Below, piece after piece: positions 1 to 8,947 of a DNA stretch of 64,000 nt (the first letter of the stretch is position 1; each line of letters begins with the position of its first letter). Source of the DNA: an uncultured Clostridia bacterium (lineage in GTDB: Bacteria; Bacillota; Clostridia; Lachnospirales; CAG-274); NCBI GenBank assembly GCA_947628755.1, contig CANRBC010000016.1:1-64000 (forward strand). The letters are read 5' to 3'. The notes beneath the pieces were generated by a model. It saw only the letters and a list, made by a program, of their open reading frames with translations, had not been told where the DNA came from and ran no database searches. The translations under genes were made by a program, and so were the position numbers.

Positions 1-12
1 TTCCCATACTAA

Positions 13-70
13 AATCCCCTTAATGTAGTTTGGAATTTTTGTTATTTCCATTGTCTACTTTAAGGGGATT
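13..70. repeat. Inverted repeat at the left edge
   Basis: An 11-bp inverted repeat (AATCCCCTTAA at 13-23, its complement at 60-70) is extended by GTAG/CTAC inside it. It lies in the non-coding stretch 1-199, where I see no gene. It could be a hairpin terminator for the leftward gene at 200-694 or part of an element cut by the window edge. Confidence 0.45.
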
Positions 71-199
71 ATATCAATTGTTCATGAGGCTGCTTCTTTA
101 TATTTTGTATGAAGATATTTTGAATGATATAAGGATACAACTGAGTGAGGATTTTATATCTATTATCGGTTTATAATCAGCATACACTCTTGAATTTAT

Positions 200-694
200 C
201 TACAACTCCACATAATGCGTGGTATTTCCGTTGTCCTCTATAACCTTAAGCAAATCGTTGAAGCTAAGCCACACGGTAGCGGTGTTGATATTGGGGTGGA
301 AGCCGAGAACGTCTATATTTTTAAGCTCCTTGTCGAAAACAAGCTCGACACGACATTCCTTATCGTTAATAACGCCGAAGGGAGATACAGAGCCTTGTGT
401 AAGTCCAAGACAGTTCATAAGCCTTTCGGCAGAGCCGAAGCTCAGACGGCTTGAGCCTATCTGCGCCCTTACGCTCTTAAGGTCTACCTCCTTATGTCCC
501 GGCGCTACCAAAAGAAAATGCCGTTTTCCGCTGCCGTCACGCAGAAAAAGATTCTTACATATTTCGCCCTTTTTATACATTCCCTTTTTGTCAAGCTCAT
601 CTATTGTGAATATTGCCTCGTGTTCGTCCACAGTGTAATTTATATTCAATTCATTAAGCTTGTCGTATACCCTTTGCTTTATTTCATTATCCAT
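200..694 (-). CDS. YbaK/ProX-family aminoacyl-tRNA deacylase (prolyl-tRNA editing type)
   Basis: A 164-residue single-domain protein of the YbaK/EbsC superfamily, closest by eye to the ProX/PrdX branch. Family members hydrolyse mischarged Ala- or Cys-tRNA(Pro) in trans in the cytoplasm. Supporting features are the family length, the conserved lysine context KKGEICKNLFLRD near residues 41-53, the core FLLVAPGHKEVD near 60-71, and the segment LGLTQGSVSPFGV near 96-108, typical of the substrate pocket. The start is set by AAGAGGAAAG seven or so bases before ATG. It is a monocistronic leftward gene just downstream of the prfB terminator. A proS gene lies far away at 40.7 kb, so editing of its product is plausible, but the substrate is inferred from family only. 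Confidence 0.85.
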   Translation of the reverse strand: MDNEIKQRVYDKLNELNINYTVDEHEAIFTIDELDKKGMYKKGEICKNLFLRDGSGKRHFLLVAPGHKEVDLKSVRAQIGSSRLSFGSAERLMNCLGLTQGSVSPFGVINDKECRVELVFDKELKNIDVLGFHPNINTATVWLSFNDLLKVIEDNGNTTHYVEL

Positions 695-717
695 AGTCTT
701 TCCTCTTGTATGTAAAT

Positions 718-757
718 ATAAAAAGGGAGCGGCGCATTTGTATAAATGGCGCTCCCC
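718..757 (-). terminator. Intrinsic terminator of prfB
   Basis: On the minus strand a GC-rich stem built on GGGAGCG and its complement (725-739 with 744-756, one small bulge, ATAC loop) is followed directly by a T run. It sits just after the prfB stop codon. Confidence 0.8.
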
Positions 758-767
758 TATGAGCCGA

Positions 768-1874
768 TTATCCGTTTATCCACTTAAGATAAGCGTTTAT
801 ATACATTTCCAAATCTCCGTCCATAACAGGCTGAACATTAGCCGTTTCCGCTCCTGTTCTGTGATCCTTTATCATATTGTAGGGGTGGAATACATAGCTT
901 CTTATCTGAGAACCCCATGCAATATCCTTTACCTCGCCTCTTATATCCTCAAGCATCTGTCCCTGCTCCTTGAGCTTTAGCTCATAGAGCTTGGCTCTCA
1001 GCATTTTCATAGCCATATCCTTGTTCTGGAACTGGCTTCTTTCATTCTGGCATTGTACCACAATATTTGTGGGTATATGGGTTATTCTTATGGCAGAGGA
1101 GGTCTTGTTGACGTGCTGACCGCCTGCGCCGCTTGAACGGTAGGTATCTATTCTCAAATCGTCGGGGTCTATATCCACCTCTATATCCTCGTCGATTTCA
1201 GGCATAACGTCGCAGCTTGCAAAGGAGGTGTGGCGTCTGCCGTTGGAGTCGAAGGGAGATATACGCACAAGGCGGTGTATACCCTTTTCGCCCTTGAGAT
1301 AGCCGTAGGCATTTTCCCCTGTCACCATAAATGTAACGGACTTTATGCCTGCCTCGTCTCCCTCCAGATAGTCCATAAGCTCGAAGCCGAAGCCCTCTCT
1401 TTCCACCCATCTTGTATACATTCTGTATAGCATGGATACCCAGTCGCAGGCTTCTGTGCCGCCTGCTCCCGAATGGAGAGTGACTATGGCGTTGCAATGG
1501 TCGTACTGTCCCGTAAGGAGAGTGGATATTCTGAAATGCTCAAACTTCTCCTCGAATTTTGCTCTTAGCTCCTTGGCTTCGGGAACTATGCTCTCGTCGT
1601 CCTCCTCGTTTCCCATTTCTATAATGGTCATAAGGTCATCATAGTCGGCGGCAAGTCCCTCATAGCCCTCTATTTTGTTTTTAAGCTGCTTTGTCTGCTG
1701 TAATGTTGCCTGCGCCTTTTCCATATCGTTCCAGAAATCCGGGTCGGCAGCTATTTCCTCAAGCTCCTCCACCTTTTCTTTTGCCTCGTCTATATGGAGA
1801 GAGGCGGCAAGCTCCTTAACGCTTTTGGAATAAGGGGCAAGCTCCGTTGCCATTTGTTCAAGCTCAAGTATCAT
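768..1874 (-). CDS. prfB: Peptide chain release factor 2
   Basis: RF2 recognises UGA and UAA stop codons and triggers hydrolysis of peptidyl-tRNA in the ribosome. The 368-residue protein has the RF2 codon-reading tripeptide SPF (in RISPFDSNGRR) and the catalytic GGQ loop (SSGAGGQHVNKTSS). I chose the ATG at 1874 because AAAGGAA lies eight bases upstream and the protein then starts MILELEQM as family members do. A 25-codon extension with no start signal precedes it. The N-terminal region reads through (ELAASLHIDEAKEK) without the in-frame UGA and programmed +1 shift that regulate most bacterial RF2 genes. It lies 53 bases after secA, so secA-prfB is probably one transcript. Confidence 0.97.
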   Translation of the reverse strand: MILELEQMATELAPYSKSVKELAASLHIDEAKEKVEELEEIAADPDFWNDMEKAQATLQQTKQLKNKIEGYEGLAADYDDLMTIIEMGNEEDDESIVPEAKELRAKFEEKFEHFRISTLLTGQYDHCNAIVTLHSGAGGTEACDWVSMLYRMYTRWVEREGFGFELMDYLEGDEAGIKSVTFMVTGENAYGYLKGEKGIHRLVRISPFDSNGRRHTSFASCDVMPEIDEDIEVDIDPDDLRIDTYRSSGAGGQHVNKTSSAIRITHIPTNIVVQCQNERSQFQNKDMAMKMLRAKLYELKLKEQGQMLEDIRGEVKDIAWGSQIRSYVFHPYNMIKDHRTGAETANVQPVMDGDLEMYINAYLKWING

Positions 1875-1927
1875 AATATCATTCCTTTTTGCTTTACGAT
1901 TTACAGAAGAGTTTACCCTCTGTAATT

Positions 1928-4522
1928 TTATGCGCTTCTGCCGCAGCAATGCTTATATTTCTTGCCGCTGCCGCAGGGACATGGGTCGTTTCTGCCTATC
2001 TTGGCTTCTTTCCTTACCTTTGGAGCGTTTACGGCAGATTCGTCACGGTTGGTAGCCATAGGCTGAGCCACCTGCTCTCTCTTAGGCTCTTCGTCGGGTA
2101 CAACTACCCTTACATGGTACATACCCTTTACAATATCAGTCTGTATGTTGTGATTCAATTCCTCAAACATATCGTAGCTTATGAACTGATAATCGATAAG
2201 GGGATCTCTCTGAGCGTAGGAGCGAAGCATTATGCCCTGGCGCATCTGATCCATATCGTCTATATGGTCCATCCACTTGCTGTCAACTACCTTAAGAGTA
2301 ATAACTCTTTCCAGCTCTCTCATCATTTCGCTGCCGAATTCGGCTTCTCTTGAAGCATATTTTTCAAGAGCCTTGTCGTATATTCTCTCAACAAGCATTT
2401 CCTTGGTGATATTATCCTTGTCTTCGTCGGAGAGCTTGAAAAACTCGGAAAATGCAAATATATCTCTGAGCTTTTCATTAAGACCTGCCATATCCCATAC
2501 GGTAGTATCCTGCTCGTCGGTGCAGTAGGTATCCACAAGACGCTGAATAACGGAATGAGCCATATTCAGTATCTTGTCCTTTATATCCTTGCCGGAAAGA
2601 ACCTCGCGCCTTTCTGCATATATTATTTCTCTCTGCTCGTTATTTACCTGGTCGTAGTCCAAAAGTCTTTTTCTTGCGGAGAAGTTGTTGCCCTCTACCT
2701 TTTTCTGGGCGTTTTCAATAGTCTTTGAAAGAAGACCCGCCTCAATAGGCTCGTCCTCTGGAAGTCCCAGCTTAGCTATCATAGCGCCTGTTTTTTCAGA
2801 GCCGAAAAGCCTTAAAAGCTCGTCCTCAAGGGATAAGTAAAATCTGGATTCACCGGGGTCTCCCTGACGTCCGGAACGACCTCTCAGCTGATTGTCGATA
2901 CGTCTTGATTCGTGTCTTTCTGTACCTATTATCTTAAGTCCGCCTGTTTCTACAACGCCTTCGCCCAGCTTTATATCAGTACCACGTCCTGCCATGTTGG
3001 TAGCTATGGTAACAGCGCCTAATTCGCCGGCTTTGGCAACTATTTCAGCCTCGCGCCTGTGGTTCTTGGCGTTGAGCACCTCGCATTTGATACCCTCGCG
3101 CTTAAGCATATTGCCAAGCATTTCTGAAATCTCTATATTTACCGTACCTACAAGCACAGGCTGACCCTTTTCGTGGGATTCCACTACCTCTTTTACGACA
3201 GCCTTGAATTTTGCCTTTTCCGTCTGGTATACCACGTCGTTCCAGTCCTTACGTATTACAGGCTCGTTGGTAGGTATACACACAACGTCCATGCCGTATA
3301 TGGCTCTGAACTCCTGCTCCTCTGTCTGGGCAGTACCTGTCATGCCGGATTTCTTTTCGTATTTATTGAAGAAATTCTGGAATGTAATAGTAGCAAGAGT
3401 CTTGCTTTCTCTCTTTACCTCCAGATGCTCCTTTGCCTCTATTGCCTGATGCAGACCGTCGGAATATCTTCTGCCTGGCATCATACGTCCCGTAAATGTA
3501 TCTACTATAACTATTTCCGGCTCGCCCTTGTCGTTTTCCGTTACATAGTCCTTGTCCTTGAACATATTGTAGTTTGCCTTAAGGGCGTTGTTGATATGAT
3601 GCTGGAGAGCCATATTGTCGGGGTCTGAAAGGTTCTCTACATTAAAGAACTTCTCCGCCTTGGCAACACCCTCCTGAGTAAGAGTAGATGTCTTTCCCTT
3701 TTCGTCTACAACAAAGTCACCCTCCTCCTTAAGCTCCTCGCGCATAAGGGGATTCATAGCCTCGTCCTCGTTCAGTATACGACCCTTTGTAAGACCCTTT
3801 ACAAATATATCCGCCAGCTCGTAGAGCTTAGTGGACTTGTCTGACTGACCGGAAATAATAAGGGGAGTTCTTGCCTCGTCTATAAGTATGGAGTCCACCT
3901 CGTCGATAATAGCGAAGGGCAGTCCTCTCTGCACAAGATCCTTTTCATATACAACCATATTATCTCTCAGATAGTCAAAGCCCAGCTCGTTGTTTGTAGC
4001 ATAGGTAATATCGCAGTTATAGGCTTCCTGGCGTTCGGGTCTTTCCTGGTCGTGGAAAATAACGCCTACGGTAAGTCCAAGGAATTTGTGTACCTGTCCC
4101 ATTTCCTCGGCGTCTCTTTTGGCAAGATATTCGTTTACCGTTACGATATGGACGCCCTTGCCCGTAAGGGCGTTGAGATATGCAGGACAAGTGGAAACAA
4201 GAGTTTTACCTTCGCCTGTTTTCATCTCGGCGATACGTCCCTGATGGAGAACTATGCCGCCTATCATCTGTACGTCAAAATGTCTTAAACCAAGCACTCT
4301 CTTTGACGCTTCTCTTACTACGGCATAAGCCTCGGGCAGTATGTCGTCGAGAGTTTCGCCCTTTGAGAGCCTGTCCTTGAATTCGTCCGTCATGGCTCTG
4401 ATCTGCTCGTCGGTATAGGCTTCAAACCTTGGCTCAAGAGAGTTGATCTGCTTAACTACTGGCATTATTTTCTTTATTTCTTTTTCGCTGTAATTGCCGA
4501 ATATTTTTTCTAAAAAACCCAT
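1928..4522 (-). CDS. secA: Preprotein translocase ATPase SecA
   Basis: The motor ATPase of the Sec pathway binds SecYEG at the membrane and pushes unfolded preproteins across. The 864-residue protein has the Walker A segment TGEGKT near residue 100, the [14 protein letters not shown] block of NBD1, the second helicase lobe with [12 protein letters not shown], and the [13 protein letters not shown] motif. It ends in the zinc-binding SEC-C motif ([13 protein letters not shown]). An AGAGGTG ribosome site precedes the ATG. Length and domain order match housekeeping SecA. prfB follows directly, a gene pair common in Firmicutes. It is upstream-flanked by a long repeat-rich gap. Confidence 0.98.
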   Translation of the reverse strand: MGFLEKIFGNYSEKEIKKIMPVVKQINSLEPRFEAYTDEQIRAMTDEFKDRLSKGETLDDILPEAYAVVREASKRVLGLRHFDVQMIGGIVLHQGRIAEMKTGEGKTLVSTCPAYLNALTGKGVHIVTVNEYLAKRDAEEMGQVHKFLGLTVGVIFHDQERPERQEAYNCDITYATNNELGFDYLRDNMVVYEKDLVQRGLPFAIIDEVDSILIDEARTPLIISGQSDKSTKLYELADIFVKGLTKGRILNEDEAMNPLMREELKEEGDFVVDEKGKTSTLTQEGVAKAEKFFNVENLSDPDNMALQHHINNALKANYNMFKDKDYVTENDKGEPEIVIVDTFTGRMMPGRRYSDGLHQAIEAKEHLEVKRESKTLATITFQNFFNKYEKKSGMTGTAQTEEQEFRAIYGMDVVCIPTNEPVIRKDWNDVVYQTEKAKFKAVVKEVVESHEKGQPVLVGTVNIEISEMLGNMLKREGIKCEVLNAKNHRREAEIVAKAGELGAVTIATNMAGRGTDIKLGEGVVETGGLKIIGTERHESRRIDNQLRGRSGRQGDPGESRFYLSLEDELLRLFGSEKTGAMIAKLGLPEDEPIEAGLLSKTIENAQKKVEGNNFSARKRLLDYDQVNNEQREIIYAERREVLSGKDIKDKILNMAHSVIQRLVDTYCTDEQDTTVWDMAGLNEKLRDIFAFSEFFKLSDEDKDNITKEMLVERIYDKALEKYASREAEFGSEMMRELERVITLKVVDSKWMDHIDDMDQMRQGIMLRSYAQRDPLIDYQFISYDMFEELNHNIQTDIVKGMYHVRVVVPDEEPKREQVAQPMATNRDESAVNAPKVRKEAKIGRNDPCPCGSGKKYKHCCGRSA

Positions 4523-4702
4523 TGTTGTTACACCTCTGTATTATATAGCTTTTTTAATCATAAATTATCACTATATATAATAACAGATTTTGTATGCGGT
4601 ATGCAATAGGTATTTATATTTTTTTATTTGTCTTAATAAAGATTTTTGTTTATCTTAATAAAATGGGAGGAATATTGTCGGGATGAGATTTTTACATAGG
4701 CT
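4523..4702. other. AT-rich upstream region of secA
   Basis: Non-coding AT-rich DNA between secA and the repeat element at 4703. It must carry the secA promoter on the minus strand. I could not pick one promoter with confidence and see nothing else in it. Confidence 0.5.
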
Positions 4703-5160
4703 TGGGGACTGCCGCATTATGACATATTAACAAAAAGGTCATAATACGACAGCTTTTTTGATTTATGACTGGATTTTTGATTAACTCAATAGAGATTGTT
4801 TTTTGTTTTAAAACGACCCTTCCACCGCCTAACGGCGGTCTCCCTCCCCAGCACTTTTGCTTCGCAAAAGCAAACCTACGGTTTGTCGGATAGCTTTCCG
4901 ATGCAAACCTCCGACGCCTGCAATAAAACACGTTGCGTTTTATTGCTAGGCTAGGGGAGGCTGGGGTATTGACAACAGCTTAGGTATCGCCTTTCAAAGT
5001 AAATAAGCAACTTTGGAAAGCGTACACCTAAGGCTCCCCTTACGAGAAGGGGAGCTGTCAGCCTCGGCTACAGCTAAGTGTAACTAATAGCTTAGAGCGG
5101 GGCTGACTGAAGGGTCGATAAACAACTCTCGTAAACAAAAATTCAATGCGGCAGTCCCTC
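4703..5160. repeat. MITE-like composite repeat, type A copy 1
   Basis: The element is bounded by GGGACTGCCGCATT at 4703-4720 and its inverted copy near 5146-5160. At the left is a core hairpin (TTATGAC near 4714 pairing with GTCATAA near 4738). Its interior (about 4805-5125) begins and ends with CGACCCTTC in inverted orientation and is a chain of small hairpins. About 330 bp of the interior recur in reverse orientation at 35.7-36.05 kb with few changes. There is no coding frame of credible length. The gap 4523-5168 is otherwise empty. Confidence 0.8.
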
Positions 5161-5168
5161 GGAAATCA

Positions 5169-5357
5169 TCAGCACTTATTATCGCATATACCGCCTATGC
5201 TGTTGTTTCCGCAGCAGCAGAAAAGAAGGATGAGAATAATTATCCATGAACAGTCGTTGCCGCAGCCGCCGAAGAGATTGCCCACTCCGTTGTTATTACC
5301 ACAGCAGAAAAGAAGAATGATAATTATCCATAAAGTATTGTTGTTACCGCAACCCAT
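5169..5357 (-). CDS. Small Cys/Asn/Gly-rich membrane peptide with internal duplication
   Basis: A 62-residue protein starting MGCGNNN, preceded by TTGGAGG at good spacing. An upstream in-frame TTG overlaps the ribosome site and is unlikely. It contains two copies of a unit: CGN, then W plus a run of Ile/Leu, then FCC(C)GNN. Each unit has one short hydrophobic segment (about residues 10-17 and 38-46) flanked by cysteines. Similar tiny proteins occur in clostridia and are sometimes given uninformative names such as chorion-like high-cysteine protein. The function is unknown to me. A spore-coat or membrane role is only a guess from composition. It is transcribed alone, between a repeat element and the divergent DMT transporter gene. 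Confidence 0.7.
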   Translation of the reverse strand: MGCGNNNTLWIIIILLFCCGNNNGVGNLFGGCGNDCSWIIILILLFCCCGNNSIGGICDNKC

Positions 5358-5484
5358 ATAAGTTACCTCCAATTTCTAATACATTTCAATTCTATGCGGC
5401 AATATTGAAATATTGCAGGTCCACATAAAAAATTCAAATTTATTTTATTGAAATGCGTGTTGAAATATGGTATATTGATATGAA

Positions 5485-6402
5485 ATGAAAAGAGTGATGA
5501 AAATGTACAGTATATACATAGCGGCAGCGGCGGTGCTCTGGGGCATTATAAGTCTGTTTTCCACAGAGCTTAAGGCGGCAGGTCTTGACCCGGGGAATAT
5601 TGTGGCGCTCAGGAGCTTTGGCGCAGCGGCGGTGCTTTCGCTTATGTTTGTTATAAAGGACAGAAGCGTTTTCAGAATAGAGCTTAAGGATATAAAATAT
5701 TTTATAGGTACGGGTATCGTGAGCTTCGTATGGTTCAACTGGTGTCTTTTCACATCTATGAACGAGTGTACTACGGCAATAGCGGTGGTTCTGCTCTATA
5801 CTGCGCCTGTGTTTGTGGTGTTCCTTTCGGCGGTATTCTTTAGGGAAAGGATAACGCCTATGAAGCTGGTGGCTCTTGTTATGACGGTATCGGGCTGCGC
5901 CCTTGTGACGGGTATTGCAGGCGGCGATATAAACGGTACGCTTTTCGGTATAGTATGCGGTATAGGCTCGGGACTTTTCTACGGACTTTACAGTATATTC
6001 GGCCGCTTTGCCCTTAATAAATACAGCGACGCCACGGTTACGTTATACACGTTTATATTTGCGGCAATAGGCTCTGTGACTCTTTTGAACTTAAATGAAA
6101 TGACGGCGGCTCTTTCACAGCCCGAGGGATACATACCTGCGGTACTTATAATACTTATTTCTACGGTAGCGCCCTTTATACTCTATACAAAGGGACTTTC
6201 GGGAGTGGAATCGGGAACGGCGTCCATACTTGCCACAATAGAGCCAGCGGTGGGAGTGCTTATAAGCGTGTTCATACTTGACCAAAGGCTTACGCTTATG
6301 TCTTTTATTGGAATAATGCTTATATTTTCGGCAGTAATAATGCTTAATATCAGAAACGGGAGAGTAAAAAATGAATTACAGAGAGAGAATACGCGATTAT
6401 AA
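5485..6402 (+). CDS. EamA/DMT-superfamily transporter
   Basis: A 305-residue integral membrane protein with about ten hydrophobic segments arranged as two EamA repeats (roughly residues 7-140 and 155-290), typical of drug/metabolite exporters of the inner membrane. The second repeat shows the usual Gly/Ala-rich helix (SGTASILATIEPAVGVLISV) near 248-267. Several start codons lie close together (5485, 5497, 5503). AGAGTG just before 5503 suggests the real start may be 5497 or 5503. It overlaps proB by 32 bases and heads the proB-fthC-proA-sfsA run, so co-transcription is likely. The substrate cannot be told; an amino acid or metabolite efflux role would fit the neighbours. Confidence 0.85.
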   Translation: MKRVMKMYSIYIAAAAVLWGIISLFSTELKAAGLDPGNIVALRSFGAAAVLSLMFVIKDRSVFRIELKDIKYFIGTGIVSFVWFNWCLFTSMNECTTAIAVVLLYTAPVFVVFLSAVFFRERITPMKLVALVMTVSGCALVTGIAGGDINGTLFGIVCGIGSGLFYGLYSIFGRFALNKYSDATVTLYTFIFAAIGSVTLLNLNEMTAALSQPEGYIPAVLIILISTVAPFILYTKGLSGVESGTASILATIEPAVGVLISVFILDQRLTLMSFIGIMLIFSAVIMLNIRNGRVKNELQRENTRL

Positions 6403-7177
6403 AAGAATAATAGTTAAGGTAGGCACTACCTCTCTTACCTATAAAAACGGAAAATTCAATCTTAAAAAAATGGAGCGCTTTGCCAGAGTGCTTACGGATT
6501 TGAGAAACAGAGGCATAGACGTGGTGCTGGTGTCATCGGGAGCTATTGCCGTAGGCGCTGAAAAGCTGGGACTTGAGGAAAGACCAAGGGACGTAATAGG
6601 CAAGCAGGCGTCGTCGGCAGTAGGTCAGGCTATACTTATGCAGATGTATGAAAGATTTTTCGGCGAATACAATCAGAAAATAGCCCAGATACTTCTTACA
6701 AAGCCTGTGTTCGACGCCGAGCACAAAAAGAGAAACGCCAGCAATACATTCAGCAGACTTTTTGAGCTGAATGTAATACCTATTGTCAATGAAAACGATA
6801 CCGTAGCCACAGACGAGTTCAACGAGTTTTCCGACAACGATACGCTTTCCGCCTATGTTGCGGCTATTGTAAAGGGAGACCTTCTTATAATACTTTCGGA
6901 CATAGACGGTATGTACACGGCAGACCCCAAAAAGGACGAAAATGCCGAGATAATAGATGTTGTGCCGGAAATAACCGACGATATATATTCCCTTGCGGGA
7001 GGCTCTGCCTCTATATTCGGCACGGGAGGTATGATAACAAAGGTACAGGCGGCGGATTTTCTGGGCAAAAGGGGTATAGATATGGTTATCGCTTCGGGAG
7101 AAAGTCCCGATATAATACACGATATACTTGAGGGCGGCAGAATAGGCACGCTTTTTGTAGGCAAGAAAAATGAATAA
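6371..7177 (+). CDS. proB: Glutamate 5-kinase
   Basis: Phosphorylates glutamate to gamma-glutamyl phosphate, the first step of proline synthesis. The 268-residue protein has the amino-acid kinase fold: N-terminal IIVKVGTTSLT (phosphate loop), VVLVSSGAIAVG near 53-64, NENDTVATDEF near 136-146 (glutamate-binding), and ILSDIDGMYTADP near 171-183. It stops after the kinase domain and lacks the C-terminal PUA domain found in the longer bacterial enzymes, which is common in Firmicutes. It overlaps the upstream transporter and, by 8 bases, the downstream fthC gene. This argues for translational coupling. Proline feedback control would be expected from the family. Confidence 0.95.
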   Translation: MNYRERIRDYKRIIVKVGTTSLTYKNGKFNLKKMERFARVLTDLRNRGIDVVLVSSGAIAVGAEKLGLEERPRDVIGKQASSAVGQAILMQMYERFFGEYNQKIAQILLTKPVFDAEHKKRNASNTFSRLFELNVIPIVNENDTVATDEFNEFSDNDTLSAYVAAIVKGDLLIILSDIDGMYTADPKKDENAEIIDVVPEITDDIYSLAGGSASIFGTGGMITKVQAADFLGKRGIDMVIASGESPDIIHDILEGGRIGTLFVGKKNE

Positions 7178-7703
7178 AACAGAGCTGAGAAAAAAATACA
7201 AGGAAATAAGAAAAAATATAGCAAAATCAAGCGTTACAGAGGAAATATACAGCTCCCGTTTATACCAAAACGCCAAAAGTATATTTTCATTTGTAAGCTA
7301 TGGCACTGAAATAGATACCATACCCTTTATATTAAGGGCGCTTAAAGACGGCAAAAAAACAGCCGTTCCCCTTATACTGGAAAAGGGAGAAATGGTGTTT
7401 GTGGAAATTACCTCCCTTAATGAGCTTAAGTCGGGTAAATACGGCATAAAAGAGCCTGAATACAGCAGTAAAAGGGTGCTGGTATCAGATGAACACACGC
7501 TTATAGCCGTACCCGGACTTGCCTTTGACAGCAGAGGCTGCAGGCTTGGCTACGGCGGAGGATATTACGACAGATATTTAAGCCAAAATCCATATATGGC
7601 TGCTGTGGGATTTTGCTATGAGGGACAGCTGACGGACAGTCTGCCCCGTGACGAATACGATATAGCGGTGGACAATATAGCGACGGAAAGGAGAATAATA
7701 TGA
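7170..7703 (+). CDS. fthC: 5-formyltetrahydrofolate cyclo-ligase
   Basis: Converts 5-formyl-THF to 5,10-methenyl-THF with ATP in folate one-carbon metabolism. The 177-residue protein has the N-terminal basic LRKKYKEIRKNI and the signature GCRLGYGGGYYDRYL near residues 119-133, which forms the nucleotide/folate pocket, as in the YgfA/MTHFS family. It overlaps proB by 8 bases and proA by 4 (ATGA). It is thus embedded between the two proline genes. The embedding shows no obvious metabolic logic and probably reflects operon packing. Confidence 0.93.
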   Translation: MNKTELRKKYKEIRKNIAKSSVTEEIYSSRLYQNAKSIFSFVSYGTEIDTIPFILRALKDGKKTAVPLILEKGEMVFVEITSLNELKSGKYGIKEPEYSSKRVLVSDEHTLIAVPGLAFDSRGCRLGYGGGYYDRYLSQNPYMAAVGFCYEGQLTDSLPRDEYDIAVDNIATERRII

Positions 7704-8947
7704 AATCTCTTATAGAAATGGGAAAGGACGCTTTAAAGGCAAAAAGAGAAGCTGCAATACTTACAACAGAGGATAAGAACAGACTGCTTTCGGACTGCGC
7801 AAGGGCTTTGAGAAATAATTGCGAAAAAATACTGTCTGCCAATGCCGTTGACCTTGAAAACGGCAGGAAAGCAGAGCTTAAGCCCTCTCTTATGGACAGA
7901 CTTACATTAAGTAAGGACAGAATATTTTCAATGGCGGAGGGACTTGAGCAGATAGCAGAGCTTCCCGACCCCATAGGTCAGTTTGAAAATATGAAAACTC
8001 TGCCCAACGGACTTATAGTAGGGCAGAAAAGAGTGCCTATGGGCGTAATAGGCATAATATACGAGGCTCGCCCAAATGTCACCTCGGACGCCTTCGGACT
8101 TTGCATAAAGGCAGGCAGCGCCGTTATACTCAGAGGCGGCAAGGAGGCAATAAATTCAAACAGGGCTGTGGTAGAGGTATTCAAAAGCGTTATGTCTGAG
8201 GCAGGAATAGACGAAAATACAGTACAGCTTGTGGAGGATACATCAAGGGAAAGCGCCAATATTATGATGAAAATGAACGGATATATAGACGTGCTTATTC
8301 CAAGAGGAGGAGCAGGACTTATACAGAGCGTAGTTCAGAATTCCACAGTCCCCGTTATTGAAACAGGCGTAGGCAACTGCCATGTATTTGCCGACGAAAG
8401 CGCTGATATAGATATGGCTGTAAACATTATAGTAAACGCCAAGGCTCAGCGCCCGGGAGTATGCAACGCTGCGGAAACATTTCTTGTCCACAGAAATATA
8501 GCCGAAAAATTACTTCCTGTCGCAGCTTCGGCTCTTCGTGAAAAGGGCGTTGAAATAAGAGGCGACGAGAGAGTGCAAAAAATTGTTCCCGATGTAAAGC
8601 CTGCCACAGAGGAGGACTGGGCAACGGAATATCTGGACTATATACTTGCCGTAAAGGTAGTTGACAGCATTGACGAGGCTATAAAACATATTGCAAAATA
8701 TTCAACGGGACATTCCGAGTGTATAGTAAGTCAGAACTATGCAAATACCCAGAGATTCTTAAACGAAATAGATTCCGCCGCCGTGTATGTAAACGCTTCT
8801 ACAAGATTTACAGACGGCAACGAATTCGGCTTCGGCGCAGAAATAGGCATAAGCACTCAGAAGCTCCATGCCAGAGGACCTATGGGACTTAAGGAGCTGA
8901 CCACTACAAAGTATGTAATATACGGAAACGGTCAGATAAGGAAATGA
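7700..8947 (+). CDS. proA: Glutamate-5-semialdehyde dehydrogenase
   Basis: Reduces gamma-glutamyl phosphate with NADPH to glutamate semialdehyde, the second step of proline synthesis, and probably complexes with ProB. At 415 residues it has the family length. The catalytic cysteine lies in RPGVCNAAET near residue 255. The nucleotide-binding region includes IYEARPNVTSDAFGL near 117-131 and GGKEAINSN near 143-151, and the C-terminal HARGPMGLKELTT motif is intact. It overlaps fthC and sfsA by 4 bases each (ATGA type). No proC is present in the window. Confidence 0.97.
   Translation: MKSLIEMGKDALKAKREAAILTTEDKNRLLSDCARALRNNCEKILSANAVDLENGRKAELKPSLMDRLTLSKDRIFSMAEGLEQIAELPDPIGQFENMKTLPNGLIVGQKRVPMGVIGIIYEARPNVTSDAFGLCIKAGSAVILRGGKEAINSNRAVVEVFKSVMSEAGIDENTVQLVEDTSRESANIMMKMNGYIDVLIPRGGAGLIQSVVQNSTVPVIETGVGNCHVFADESADIDMAVNIIVNAKAQRPGVCNAAETFLVHRNIAEKLLPVAASALREKGVEIRGDERVQKIVPDVKPATEEDWATEYLDYILAVKVVDSIDEAIKHIAKYSTGHSECIVSQNYANTQRFLNEIDSAAVYVNASTRFTDGNEFGFGAEIGISTQKLHARGPMGLKELTTTKYVIYGNGQIRK

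Noticed and set aside
2892-3628. Open frames on the plus strand opposite secA
   Set aside because: They lie entirely inside secA, have biased unlikely compositions and lack ribosome sites; antisense shadows.
4703-5160. Possible CRISPR array in the hairpin-rich repeat regions
   Set aside because: The repeats are inverted hairpins without regular direct repeats and spacers, and no cas genes occur in the window.
6533-7276. A 247-codon minus-strand frame across proB and fthC
   Set aside because: Tyr/Ile/Arg-rich shadow of two well-supported plus-strand genes; no ribosome site.
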